Shown here: positions 38,384-46,569 of the stretch, piece after piece
Layout of the letters: every line of letters begins with the position of its first letter
How positions within the stretch are numbered: the first letter of the stretch is position 1
NCBI RefSeq assembly: GCF_039543385.1
Contig: NZ_BAABJQ010000016.1
Span: 62,001 to 126,000, forward strand
Length of the DNA: 64,000 nucleotides
Origin: Rugosimonospora acidiphila
Lineage (GTDB): Bacteria > Actinomycetota > Actinomycetes > Mycobacteriales > Micromonosporaceae
Direction of reading: 5' to 3'
Notes under the pieces: model-generated
Database searches by the model: none
The model's input: only the letters and a program-made list of their open reading frames with translations
Told to the model about the DNA's origin: nothing
Made by a program: the position numbers and the translations under genes

Positions 38384-39520
38384 ATGACTGACCGGCTTGC
38401 CGAGCTTTCCGCCGCGGGTGTGGCGGTGTGGCTTGACGACATTTCCCGGCAGCGGCTGAGCAGCGGCGGCCTGGACGCCCTGCGCCGCCAGCAGCACGTG
38501 GTGGGCGTGACGAGTAACCCGACCATCTTCGCCAAGGCGCTGGCCGAGGCCGCCGACTACGCGGAGCAGGTCAAGGACCTGGCCCTGCGGGGAGTTACCG
38601 TCGAGGAAGCTACCCGGATGATCACCACTCGCGACGTCCGCTGGGCGTGCGACGTGATGCGCCCGGCGTTCGACGCCTCGCACGGCGTGGACGGGCGGGT
38701 CTCGATCGAGGTCGACCCCCGGCTCGCCCACGAGACGGCCAAGACGGTCGCCGAGGCCAAGCAGCTGTGGTGGCTCATTGACCGGCCCAACCTGTACATC
38801 AAGATCCCGGCCACCGAGGCCGGGCTGCCGGCGATCACCGCGACGCTGGCCGAGGGGATCAGCGTGAACGTCACGCTGATCTTCGCGCTGGAGCGCTACG
38901 ACCAGGTCATGGATGCCTTCCTGGCCGGCCTGGAGCAGGCCAAGGCCAACGGCCACGACCTGTCCAAGATCGGCTCGGTGGCCAGCTTCTTCGTCTCCCG
39001 GGTGGACACCGAGGTAGACAAGCGGCTGGACAAGATCGGCACGCCGGAGGCGCAGGCGCTGCACGGCAAGGCCGCGATCGCCAACGCGCAGCTGGCCTAC
39101 CAGCACTACGAGAAGGTGTTCGGCGGCGAGCGGTGGCAGGCGCTGGCCGGCGCCGGGGCGCAGCCGCAGCGGCCGCTGTGGGCCTCGACGTCCACGAAGA
39201 ACCCGGAGTACCGCGACGTCATGTACGTCGAGCAGCTGATCGCCCCCGGCATCGTGAACACCATGCCGGAGTCGACCATCCACGCGTTCGCCGACCACGG
39301 CGAGGTGCCCGGCGACACCGTGACCGGCTCGTACGCGCAGGCCCAGCAGGTGCTCAACGACCTGGCGGCCATCGGCGTCGAGTACAAGGACGTGGTGGAC
39401 GCGCTGGAGCGCGACGGCGTGGAGAAGTTCGAGCAGAGCTGGAACGAACTGCTCGCCTCGATGACCGAGCAGCTGAAGAGCACCAACGGCGGTTCGGCCC
39501 GTCCGGAGGACGCGCGATGA
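38384..39520 (+). CDS. tal: Transaldolase
   Basis: A 378-aa transaldolase of the long actinobacterial/plant type. It moves a dihydroxyacetone unit between sugar phosphates. The Schiff-base Lys is in NLYIKIPATEAGLPAI (Lys about 142); other conserved parts are VVGVTSNPTIFAKAL (about 39-53), SVNVTLIFALERY, and RPLWASTSTKNPEY. GGAGA precedes the ATG by about 8 bases, and it follows tkt by 12 bases. Its stop codon TGA is now separated from the pgi start by an 80-base element that may have been inserted. Confidence 0.97.
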   Translation: MTDRLAELSAAGVAVWLDDISRQRLSSGGLDALRRQQHVVGVTSNPTIFAKALAEAADYAEQVKDLALRGVTVEEATRMITTRDVRWACDVMRPAFDASHGVDGRVSIEVDPRLAHETAKTVAEAKQLWWLIDRPNLYIKIPATEAGLPAITATLAEGISVNVTLIFALERYDQVMDAFLAGLEQAKANGHDLSKIGSVASFFVSRVDTEVDKRLDKIGTPEAQALHGKAAIANAQLAYQHYEKVFGGERWQALAGAGAQPQRPLWASTSTKNPEYRDVMYVEQLIAPGIVNTMPESTIHAFADHGEVPGDTVTGSYAQAQQVLNDLAAIGVEYKDVVDALERDGVEKFEQSWNELLASMTEQLKSTNGGSARPEDAR

Positions 39521-39600
39521 GCGAGCGTAGCGAGCGAATCACGCAGCACAGTCCGGTCGTGCCTCATCGCGCCGCCGAGCGGAGCGAGGTGGCGCGATGA
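39512..39600. repeat. 80-bp interspersed-type element between tal and pgi, flanked by GCGCGATGA
   Basis: The 9-mer GCGCGATGA occurs at 39512-39520 (containing the tal stop) and again at 39592-39600 (containing the pgi ATG). Between them lie GCGAGCGTAGCGAGCGAATC, the segment CTCATCGCG complementary to the start of the element (CGCGATGAG), and GCCGAGCGGAGCGAGGTGG. Removing 80 bases would restore an ATGA stop/start overlap of tal and pgi. This looks like an insertion with target duplication. I recall closely similar sequences in Micromonospora and Salinispora intergenic regions, but did not check. Confidence 0.65.
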
Positions 39601-41252
39601 CCGACGCATCCAACCAGGGCGGGCTGCTCGACGGGGTCGAGGCCGCGGCCGGGATCTCGGTATCCGGCGCCGCCTCGGTGCCGGGAGCGGCCGACGACCG
39701 GGCCCAGCTGGTCCAGGCCGGAGTGCCGGGCCTGCTGGCGGCCAAGGACCCCACGCTGTGGGGCCCGGACGCCGAGTCCGAGGCGAAGATCCGGCTGGGC
39801 TGGGTGGACACCTTCCGGCGCAGCCGGGACCTGCTGCCCGAGCTGGCCCAGCTGCGCGAGGAGCTGGCCGACCTGACCCACGTGGTACTGGCCGGGATGG
39901 GCGGGTCGTCGCTGGCGCCCGAGGTCATCGCGCAGACCCTGGGTCGGCCGCTGACCGTGCTGGACACCACCGATCCGGGTCAGGTGCGCGCCGCGCTCGG
40001 CGACCGCCTGGCCCAGACCCTGATCGTCATCTCCAGCAAGTCCGGCGGGACCGTCGAGACCGACAGTCACCGGCGCGCGTACTGGCAGGCGTTCAAGGAC
40101 TCCGGGCTGGACGAGGCCGAGATCGGGCGGCACTTCGTGATCGTCACCGACCCGGGCTCGCCGCTGGAGACCGTCGCCACCGAGATGGGGGCCGCGCTGC
40201 TGCTGGCCGACCCCGACGTCGGTGGCCGGTACTCGGCGCTGACCGCGTTCGGGCTGGTGCCCACCGCGCTGGCCGGGGTGGACGTCGCCGAGCTGCTCGA
40301 CCAGGCCGAGGCGCTGCTTCCCGCGCTGGGCCAGGACTCGGACAACCCCGGGTTGGCGCTGGGCGTTGCGCTGGGTGCCGCGGCGAAGAACGACGGTCGG
40401 GACAAGGTGGCCCTGATCGACGACGGCACCGGCATCCAGGGGCTGGGCGACTGGGCGGAGCAGCTGCTCGCCGAGTCGACCGGCAAGCTGGGCACCGGCA
40501 TCCTGCCGGTGGTGGTCGAGTCCCCGGACGCCCCCGGCGCCTCGGGCGAGGACGTGCTGAGCGTCTGCCTGGGCGGCGCGCTGGCGCCCGGCACGGTGCC
40601 CGGTGGCGGCATCCAGCCGCACGCCGCGGTCAACGGCCCGCTCGGCGCGCAGTTCCTCACCTGGGAGTACGCGACCGCGATCGCCGGACGGATCATCGGT
40701 ATCAACCCGTTCGACCAGCCCAACGTCACCGAGTCCAAGGACAACACGAAGCACATCCTGGAAAGCGGCCTGCCCGACGAGGGGCCGTCGGTGACCGACG
40801 GCGCGATCCAGATCTTCGGTGACGTGGCGACCACCGTGACCGAGGCCCTGCGCGACCTGGTCAACGGCATCGACACCGCCGGGTACCTGGCCGTCATGGC
40901 CTACCTGGACCGGCATGTCGACGCCGACGCCGCGAAGCTGCGGGCGCTGCTGGCCCGGGCCGGCCAGGAACGGCCGGTCACCTTCGGGTGGGGGCCCCGG
41001 TTCCTGCACTCGACCGGCCAGTACCACAAGGGCGGCCCGCAGGTCGGCTCTTACCTTCAGATCACCGGCGTGGTCAACGAGGACCTGCCCGTACCCGGCC
41101 AGCCCTACACCTTCGGCACGCTGCAGGCCGCCCAGGCCGCCGGCGACCGGAAGGCGCTGGCCGACCGGGGTCGTCCGGTGCTCCACCTGCACCTGATCGA
41201 TCGCGCGGCCGGCATCGCCCAGTTGCTGGCCGCCGCGAAGGATTTGAAGTGA
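39597..41252 (+). CDS. pgi: Glucose-6-phosphate isomerase
   Basis: A 551-aa phosphoglucose isomerase of the form found next to tal in actinobacteria. Key segments: LAGMGGSSLAPEVIAQTLG (about 100-118), VISSKSGGTVETDSHRRAYW (about 142-161, phosphate-binding SKSGGT), and the end HSTGQYHKGGPQVGSYLQI (about 464-482), which contains a conserved His/Lys-rich part. It interconverts glucose-6-P and fructose-6-P, supplying zwf in the same operon. ATG 39597 follows the interspersed element and has GAGCGAGG at about 10 bases as a possible ribosome site. Confidence 0.95.
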   Translation: MTDASNQGGLLDGVEAAAGISVSGAASVPGAADDRAQLVQAGVPGLLAAKDPTLWGPDAESEAKIRLGWVDTFRRSRDLLPELAQLREELADLTHVVLAGMGGSSLAPEVIAQTLGRPLTVLDTTDPGQVRAALGDRLAQTLIVISSKSGGTVETDSHRRAYWQAFKDSGLDEAEIGRHFVIVTDPGSPLETVATEMGAALLLADPDVGGRYSALTAFGLVPTALAGVDVAELLDQAEALLPALGQDSDNPGLALGVALGAAAKNDGRDKVALIDDGTGIQGLGDWAEQLLAESTGKLGTGILPVVVESPDAPGASGEDVLSVCLGGALAPGTVPGGGIQPHAAVNGPLGAQFLTWEYATAIAGRIIGINPFDQPNVTESKDNTKHILESGLPDEGPSVTDGAIQIFGDVATTVTEALRDLVNGIDTAGYLAVMAYLDRHVDADAAKLRALLARAGQERPVTFGWGPRFLHSTGQYHKGGPQVGSYLQITGVVNEDLPVPGQPYTFGTLQAAQAAGDRKALADRGRPVLHLHLIDRAAGIAQLLAAAKDLK

Positions 41253-41316
41253 GAATGCGAAGCCAGCAGACCATGACCGCGATTGCGCGGCGACCGATGA
41301 CCGTACAGGAGCGGCC

Positions 41317-42837
41317 GTGACTGCCAATCCGTTGCGGGATGCCCAGGACCGGCGGCTGCCGAGGATCCCGGAGCCGTGTGCTCTGGTGATCTTCGGCGTC
41401 ACCGGGGACCTGGCCCGCAAGAAGTTGATCCCCGCGGTGTACGACCTGGCCAACCGCGGCATGCTGCCCTCCGGCTTCGTGGTCCTGGGGTTCGCCCGCC
41501 GCGACTGGGGCGACGGCGACTTCGAGGCCCTGGCCCGCAAGGCCGCCCAGGATCACGCCCGCACCCCGTGGCGGGAGGAGGTCTGGTCGCGGCTGGCCGG
41601 CAACATCAAGTTCGTTCCGGGCTCGTTCGACGACGACGAGGCCTTCGACACCCTGGCGCGTACCCTCGATGAGCTGCGCGACAGTCACGGCATCCACGGC
41701 AACGCCGCGTTCTATCTGTCGATCCCGCCGACCGCGTTCCCCATCGTGCTCAAGCAGATGGGGCGCACCCGGATGGCCGACAACGAGGCGGCCGGCGGCT
41801 GGCGGCGCGTGGTGGTGGAGAAGCCGTTCGGCACCGACCTGCAGTCGGCCAAGCAGCTCAACGAGCTGGTCGACGAGGTCTACACCGCCGACGACGTGTT
41901 CCGTATCGACCACTACCTGGGCAAGGAGACGGTCCAGAACATCCTGGCGCTGCGCTTCGCCAACGCCCTGTTCGAGCCGACCTGGAACTCCAAGTACGTG
42001 GACTCGGTGCAGATCACCATGGCCGAGGACGTGGGCATCGGCAGCCGGGCGGGGTTCTACGACGCCACCGGTACCGCCCGCGACGTGCTGCAGAACCACC
42101 TGCTGCAGTTGCTGGCCATGGTTGCCATGGAGGAGCCGACCAGCTTCGACGCGGCCGAGATCCGCACCGAGAAGCTGAAGGTGCTGCGGGCCATCTCGTT
42201 GCCCAAGGACATCAACGCCGACACCGTGCGCGGCCAGTACCTGTCCGGCTGGGTGGCCGGCGAGCGGGCCGTGAGCTACCGCGAGGAGCAGGGCGTCCCG
42301 CAGGACTCCACCACGGAGACGTACGTGGCGGTCAAGCTGGGCATCCAGAACCGTCGCTGGGCCGGCGTGCCGTTCTACATCCGGGCCGGCAAGCGGCTGC
42401 CCCGGCGGGTCACCGAGATCGCCGTGCTGTTCAAGCAGGCCCCGCACCTGCCGTTCCACCCCGCCGACGTGGAGATGCTCGGCAACAACCAGTTGGTCAT
42501 CCGGGTGCAGCCGGACGAGGGCGTGACGCTCAAGTTCGGTTCGAAGGTGCCGGGTACGGCCATGGAGGTCCGCGACATCACCATGGACTTCCAGTACGGC
42601 GAGGCGTTCACCGACTCCTCCCCCGAGGCGTACGAGCGGCTCATCCTCGACGTGCTGATCGGCGACCGCACCCTGTTCCCGGACGCCGCCGAGGTGGAGG
42701 CCAGCTGGCGGGTGGTCGACCCGCTGGAGGCGGCGTGGACCGGCACCAAGCCGGAGACCTACCGGGCCGGTGAGTGGGGCCCGAGGTTGGCAGACGACCT
42801 GCTGGCACGGGACGGTCGGCAATGGCGGCGAGCGTGA
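41317..42837 (+). CDS. zwf: Glucose-6-phosphate 1-dehydrogenase
   Basis: A 506-aa G6PD, first step of the oxidative pentose phosphate pathway and a main source of NADPH. NADP-binding motif is CALVIFGVTGDLARKKLIPA (about 21-40). The catalytic His is in FRIDHYLGKETVQN (about 203-216) and EKPFG is at about 169. GTG 41317 has CAGGAG 8-12 bases upstream. It lies 64 bases after pgi and is followed by opcA, whose product activates or assembles G6PD in actinobacteria and cyanobacteria. Confidence 0.97.
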   Translation: MTANPLRDAQDRRLPRIPEPCALVIFGVTGDLARKKLIPAVYDLANRGMLPSGFVVLGFARRDWGDGDFEALARKAAQDHARTPWREEVWSRLAGNIKFVPGSFDDDEAFDTLARTLDELRDSHGIHGNAAFYLSIPPTAFPIVLKQMGRTRMADNEAAGGWRRVVVEKPFGTDLQSAKQLNELVDEVYTADDVFRIDHYLGKETVQNILALRFANALFEPTWNSKYVDSVQITMAEDVGIGSRAGFYDATGTARDVLQNHLLQLLAMVAMEEPTSFDAAEIRTEKLKVLRAISLPKDINADTVRGQYLSGWVAGERAVSYREEQGVPQDSTTETYVAVKLGIQNRRWAGVPFYIRAGKRLPRRVTEIAVLFKQAPHLPFHPADVEMLGNNQLVIRVQPDEGVTLKFGSKVPGTAMEVRDITMDFQYGEAFTDSSPEAYERLILDVLIGDRTLFPDAAEVEASWRVVDPLEAAWTGTKPETYRAGEWGPRLADDLLARDGRQWRRA

Positions 42838-42922
42838 GCGGGTGGCGGCGGGCCACCGGGCACCAGGGGCCCGGGGCTCACGCCGCCGGTGAGCGCGGCA
42901 CAGCGACGTCGGGGGCAGTGAA

Positions 42923-43951
42923 GTGGAGAGCAGCGTGATCGGTCTGTGGGACACCACCGGCAATGAGGTGGTCAAGGCGCTGGCCGCGGAGCGGCGCAGC
43001 GCTGGCGGCGTGACCAGCGGGCTGGCCCTGACCCTGGTCGCCGTGGTGGACGAGAAGCGGGTACGGGAGGCCGAGGCGGCATCGACCATCGCCGCCGCGG
43101 CCCACCCGTGCCGGCTGCTGATCGTGGTACGCAGCGACGTGACCCGCGACGTCAACCGGCTGGACGCCGAGATCGTGGTCGGCGGCCGGCTCGGCCCGTG
43201 CGAGGCCGTGGTGATGCGCATGTACGGCCGGCTCGCGCTGCACGCCGAGTCGGTGGTGATGCCGCTGCTGGCCCCGGACGTACCGGTGGTCACCTGGTGG
43301 CACGACCAGCCGCCGGAGCGCATCGCGCACGACTTCCTCGGCGTGGTGGGCGACCGGCGGGTCACCGACGCCGCCCAGGCCGTCGACCCGGTCGCCGCGC
43401 TGCGGCAGCGGGCGGTCGACTACGCCCCCGGCGACACCGACCTGGCGTGGACCCGCATCACCCCGTGGCGCACGCTCGTGGCCAGCGCGTTCGACACGGT
43501 CGACGCCCGGGTCACGGAGGCCACCGTGGTGGCGCCGCAGCACGACCCGACCGGCGCGCTGATGTGCGGCTGGCTGGCCGCGCGGCTGCGCATCCGGCCG
43601 ACGCTGGAACCGACCGACCAGTACCCGCGGATGCGCGCCGTGGAGCTGAAGTGCGCCAACGGTGACACGCTGCGACTGACCCGGGAGGACAACACGGCGA
43701 TCTTCAGCCGTACCGGGCAGGTCGACCGCCAGCTGCCGCTGGTGCGCCGCCCGCTCGGCGACGAGCTGGCCGAGGAACTGCGCCGGCTGGACGCCGACCA
43801 GATCTACTCCGAGGCGCTGTCCGCCCTGTCCGGCATCCCGGACCTCGACCGGCGCAGCCCGCACCGGCAGCACATCTGGCGCGACCCGGCCCTGGTTGGG
43901 CGGCAGAGCGCGGCGTCGGCGTCTCCCGAACCCGCGGGGACGCCTTCGTGA
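42923..43951 (+). CDS. opcA: OpcA, glucose-6-phosphate dehydrogenase assembly factor
   Basis: A 342-aa OpcA protein, needed for full G6PD activity in actinobacteria and cyanobacteria. Recognised by VIGLWDTTGNEVVKALAAER (about 5-24), VPVVTWWHDQPPE (about 117-129) and the RDVNRLDAEIVVGG segment. GTG 42923 gives MESSVIGLWD; a second GTG at 42935 would give the more usual MIGLWDTTG start. It lies downstream of zwf with an 85-base gap, and its end overlaps the pgl start by 4 bases (GTGA). Confidence 0.93.
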   Translation: MESSVIGLWDTTGNEVVKALAAERRSAGGVTSGLALTLVAVVDEKRVREAEAASTIAAAAHPCRLLIVVRSDVTRDVNRLDAEIVVGGRLGPCEAVVMRMYGRLALHAESVVMPLLAPDVPVVTWWHDQPPERIAHDFLGVVGDRRVTDAAQAVDPVAALRQRAVDYAPGDTDLAWTRITPWRTLVASAFDTVDARVTEATVVAPQHDPTGALMCGWLAARLRIRPTLEPTDQYPRMRAVELKCANGDTLRLTREDNTAIFSRTGQVDRQLPLVRRPLGDELAEELRRLDADQIYSEALSALSGIPDLDRRSPHRQHIWRDPALVGRQSAASASPEPAGTPS

Positions 43952-44718
43952 GCGAGGCCAGCGTCATCGTCCACGCCGACCCCGAGTTGCTGGCCCCCGC
44001 CGTCGCGGCGCGGCTGGTGATCCGCCTCATCGACGCCCAGGCGACCCGTGGGGTCGCCTCGGTCGTGCTGACCGGTGGCCGGATCGCCTCCGCCGTGTAT
44101 TCGGCGGTGGCCACCAGCCCGGGACGCGACGCGGTGGACTGGTCGCGGGTGGACTTCTGGTGGGGTGACGAGCGGTTCCTGCCCGCCGGGGACCCGCAGC
44201 GCAACGACACCCAGGCGCGGGCGGCCCTGCTCGACTCGCTGCCGCTGGACCCGGAGCGGGTCCACGCCATGCCGGCCTCCGACGGGCCGGACGGCGACGA
44301 TCCCGAGGCCGCGGCCGCCCGGTACGCGCGGGTGCTGCACGAGGTCGCGCGGCCCGGCAGCGAGGCGCTGCCGCGCTTCGACGTGCTCATGCTGGGGGTC
44401 GGCGAGGAGGGGCACGTCGCCTCGGTGTTCCCCGAGAGCCCCGCGGCCCGCGAGACCCGGCCGGTGACGGCGGTGTTGGGCAGCCCCAAGCCGCCGCCGA
44501 CCCGGATCAGCCTGACCCTTCCGGCCATCAACACGGCCGAAGAGGTGTGGTTGGTGGCCACCGGAGCGGACAAGGCCGGCGCGGTCGGAATGGCGCTGTC
44601 GGAGTCCGGACCGGCGCGGGTACCGGCGGGCGGGGTACGCGGCGTCGGCCGCACGCTCTGGCTGCTCGACGGTGCCGCGGCCGCCCAGGTGCCGCAGCGG
44701 ATGCGCAGTCCGCGCTGA
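43948..44718 (+). CDS. pgl: 6-phosphogluconolactonase
   Basis: A 256-aa lactonase (DevB/SOL type) that opens 6-phosphogluconolactone, the product of Zwf. Features are VDWSRVDFWWGDERFLPAGD (about 66-85), LLDSLPLDPERVHAMPA (about 94-110), PRFDVLMLGVGEEGHVASVF (about 142-161) with the active His in GHVASVFP, and a substrate-binding end. GTG start overlaps the opcA stop, so the two are coupled. It is the last gene of the tkt operon and is followed by a repeated hairpin region. Confidence 0.95.
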   Translation: MSEASVIVHADPELLAPAVAARLVIRLIDAQATRGVASVVLTGGRIASAVYSAVATSPGRDAVDWSRVDFWWGDERFLPAGDPQRNDTQARAALLDSLPLDPERVHAMPASDGPDGDDPEAAAARYARVLHEVARPGSEALPRFDVLMLGVGEEGHVASVFPESPAARETRPVTAVLGSPKPPPTRISLTLPAINTAEEVWLVATGADKAGAVGMALSESGPARVPAGGVRGVGRTLWLLDGAAAAQVPQRMRSPR

Positions 44719-44735
44719 CGGCTTCCACGGCGCTG

Positions 44736-44916
44736 CCGGGCTGATCGCCACTGAACGACTCAGCCCGGCTGCGCCGGCAGCCGTACTTGCTGCCGGCGCG
44801 GCCGGGAGTGATTGCCACTCAATGATTCAGCCCGGCAGCGCCGGCAGCCGTACTTGCTGCCGGCGCGGCCGGGAGTGATTGCCACTCAATGACTCAGCCC
44901 GGCAGCGCCGGCAGCC
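44736..44916. terminator. Tandemly duplicated 67-bp hairpin unit at the pgl/NAT junction
   Basis: Two full 67-base units (44758-44824 and 44825-44891) and a partial third (44892-44916) each carry a strong hairpin GCCGGCAGC-N7-GCTGCCGGC and an outer CCGGGCTGA/TCAGCCCGG type arm (for example 44736-44744 with 44760-44768). The third copy contains the last codons and stop of the NAT gene. This is a probable bidirectional terminator that has been duplicated. Confidence 0.75.
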
Positions 44917-45646
44917 GGTCCAGCTCGATGCCGAAGTACGTCCGGTAGGCGTCGCGAATCTCGGCGTCAGTCGAGAGCCTTCGCTCGTCACGCACGCCGC
45001 CGGTGGTGGTGATCAGCCGGTTCCCGGACAGCGTGACGCGCCCCGCCGGGGTCGGCAGCGAGCACGTCACGGACCTGGTGAAGTGCGAGTCCGGCGAGGT
45101 CTGCTGCCACCAGCAGGTCGGTACGAAGTCGGTCAGCGCGTAGGCCCGGGTGTCGAGCCGGTACTGGGGGACGCCGTTCATCGACACGTCGATGCCGTCC
45201 GGCCCCGACACCACCCGGAACACGCCCTCGGGGTCGTACTGCTCGGCGTCGGTGTCGAGGCGCAGCGGCTCCGCGGAGAACCGCCCGAAGCCGACGTCGA
45301 CCAGCCACGGCCCATCCGCCTCGACGCGCAGCGCCAGATGGTCCAGGGGCGGTCCGTAGCCCCCGTCGCCGTGGGTCCGGGCGGACAGCAACTCGACGCG
45401 GTAGCCGAGGGCGCTGAGCCCAGCGGCGAACAGGCCGTTGAGTTCGTAGCAGAAGCCGCCCCGGCGCCGGTTCACTACCTTGTCGAACAGCGCATCCTCG
45501 CTGAGCACGACCGGCTCGCCGAGATGGATGGAGAGATTCTCGAACGGTACGGCGGCCAGATGAGCCCGTTGCAGCGCCCGCAGCGTGGCTGGGTCCGGGG
45601 TGGAGAACTCGGCCCCGATCCTCGCCAGATACCGCTTCGTGTCCAC
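44894..45646 (-). CDS. Arylamine N-acetyltransferase
   Basis: A 250-aa NAT that transfers an acetyl or related acyl group from acyl-CoA to arylamines/hydrazines. The triad is visible: Cys66 in RRRGGFCYELNGLF, His104 in PLDHLALRVE and Asp118 in PWLVDVGFG. The N-terminal YLARIGAEFSTPDPATLRAL and VPFENLSIH are family motifs. It lies 70 bases downstream of rbpA on the same strand. Its final codons are inside the duplicated terminator repeat. Confidence 0.93.
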   Translation of the reverse strand: MDTKRYLARIGAEFSTPDPATLRALQRAHLAAVPFENLSIHLGEPVVLSEDALFDKVVNRRRGGFCYELNGLFAAGLSALGYRVELLSARTHGDGGYGPPLDHLALRVEADGPWLVDVGFGRFSAEPLRLDTDAEQYDPEGVFRVVSGPDGIDVSMNGVPQYRLDTRAYALTDFVPTCWWQQTSPDSHFTRSVTCSLPTPAGRVTLSGNRLITTTGGVRDERRLSTDAEIRDAYRTYFGIELDRLPALPG

Positions 45647-45716
45647 GTCGTCCCTCCGTCGCCTCGCCCCGATCCAGTCGGAGCCCCGATCCGGTCGGAT
45701 CGGCGGCCGGGAGGGG

Positions 45717-46061
45717 CTACTCCTCGCCCCGACGCTGGCGCAGGTTGCGCAGCGCCTCCGCGAGGATCGCGGCGCCCTCGGCCTCGGTGCGCCGCTCCTT
45801 CACGTAGGCCAGGTGGCTCTTGTAGGGCTCGGCGCGCGGGGCGCCCGGCGGGTGCAGCCGATCCTGGCCGGCCGGCTGCCCGCAGCGCGGGCACTCCCAG
45901 GTTGGCGGGGCGGTCACCTCGGCGGCGAACAGGGGCGCGACACGATGCCCGTTCGCACACCAGTAGCTGACCGTCCGGCTGGGGGCCGGCTCACAGCGTT
46001 CATCGGCACGAATCGGTCCGGAACCGACCCGTATGCCCCGGATAGCGTTGCCACTTGCCAC
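45717..46061 (-). CDS. rbpA: RNA polymerase-binding protein RbpA
   Basis: A 114-aa RbpA, an actinobacterial factor that binds RNA polymerase and the primary sigma factor and helps open promoters. Start GTG 46061 gives MASGNAIRGIRVGSGPIRAD, the typical opening. The Zn-binding core has VSYWCANGHRVAP (about 33-45) and TWECPRCGQPAGQDR (about 58-72); the C-terminal sigma-interaction helix carries EPYKSHLAYVKERRTEAEG (about 82-100). The upstream 158 bases (46062-46219) up to the secG stop contain no tRNA or gene that I can support. Confidence 0.96.
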   Translation of the reverse strand: MASGNAIRGIRVGSGPIRADERCEPAPSRTVSYWCANGHRVAPLFAAEVTAPPTWECPRCGQPAGQDRLHPPGAPRAEPYKSHLAYVKERRTEAEGAAILAEALRNLRQRRGEE

Positions 46062-46219
46062 GACTGTCGGCTCCTCGTCGTTCTCGGCGCAACGTGCTTT
46101 GGCTGCAGCTGATGGTGGGCCGAACGTGGTGGTCAACCCGGTTGATCAACTGGCCGCTCTCAGCACCACCCGGCATCCGGGTCGCGCACCGTGCCCGAGT
46201 GTAGGACGAAAAGTGCTGA

Positions 46220-46474
46220 TCAGGAACCGTTCATTGCGATTCGGAGCCAGAGGCCAATCCCGACAATGCAGGCGAACCAGATAATCCCGACGAGAATGGT
46301 GTAACGGTCGAGGTTCTTCTCGGCGACCGAGGAACCGGCCAGACTCGAGGAGACGCCACCCCCGAACATGCTCGACAGGCCACCGCCCTTACCGCGGTGC
46401 AGCAGGATCAGCAAAGTGAGCAGCACGCTGGTGATCACGAGAATAGCGATCAGCGTATACGCGAACCACGTCAT
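46220..46474 (-). CDS. secG: SecG protein-export subunit
   Basis: An 84-aa SecG, small subunit of the SecYEG translocon. It has two hydrophobic helices, residues about 4-24 (FAYTLIAILVITSVLLTLLIL) and about 60-78 (ILVGIIWFACIVGIGLW). Between them is the conserved loop HRGKGGGLSSMFGGGVSSS. ATG 46474 is chosen since the preceding frame is not protein-like. It lies downstream of the tpiA gene beyond a terminator, so it has its own promoter. Gene order tpiA-secG is typical for actinobacteria. Confidence 0.95.
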   Translation of the reverse strand: MTWFAYTLIAILVITSVLLTLLILLHRGKGGGLSSMFGGGVSSSLAGSSVAEKNLDRYTILVGIIWFACIVGIGLWLRIAMNGS

Positions 46475-46527
46475 GGCGGTGCTCAGTCCTCTCGGGGAGG
46501 CTGCCGGCTCTCGGCAACCCCACAACA

Positions 46528-46562
46528 ATAGCGGGCTCCGGCTCGCGGCCGGAGCCCGCTAT
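46528..46562 (-). terminator. Terminator of the gap-pgk-tpiA operon
   Basis: A perfect 15-base stem (ATAGCGGGCTCCGGC, 46528-46542, with 46548-46562) and a 5-base loop. TTGTTGTGGGG follows on the minus strand. It is 7 bases from the tpiA stop. Confidence 0.85.
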
Positions 46563-46569
46563 CGACTGT

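Noticed and set aside
46062..46219. A possible tRNA gene between secG and rbpA
   Set aside because: I could not fold an acceptor stem or find a T-loop GGTTCGA-type sequence in this stretch.
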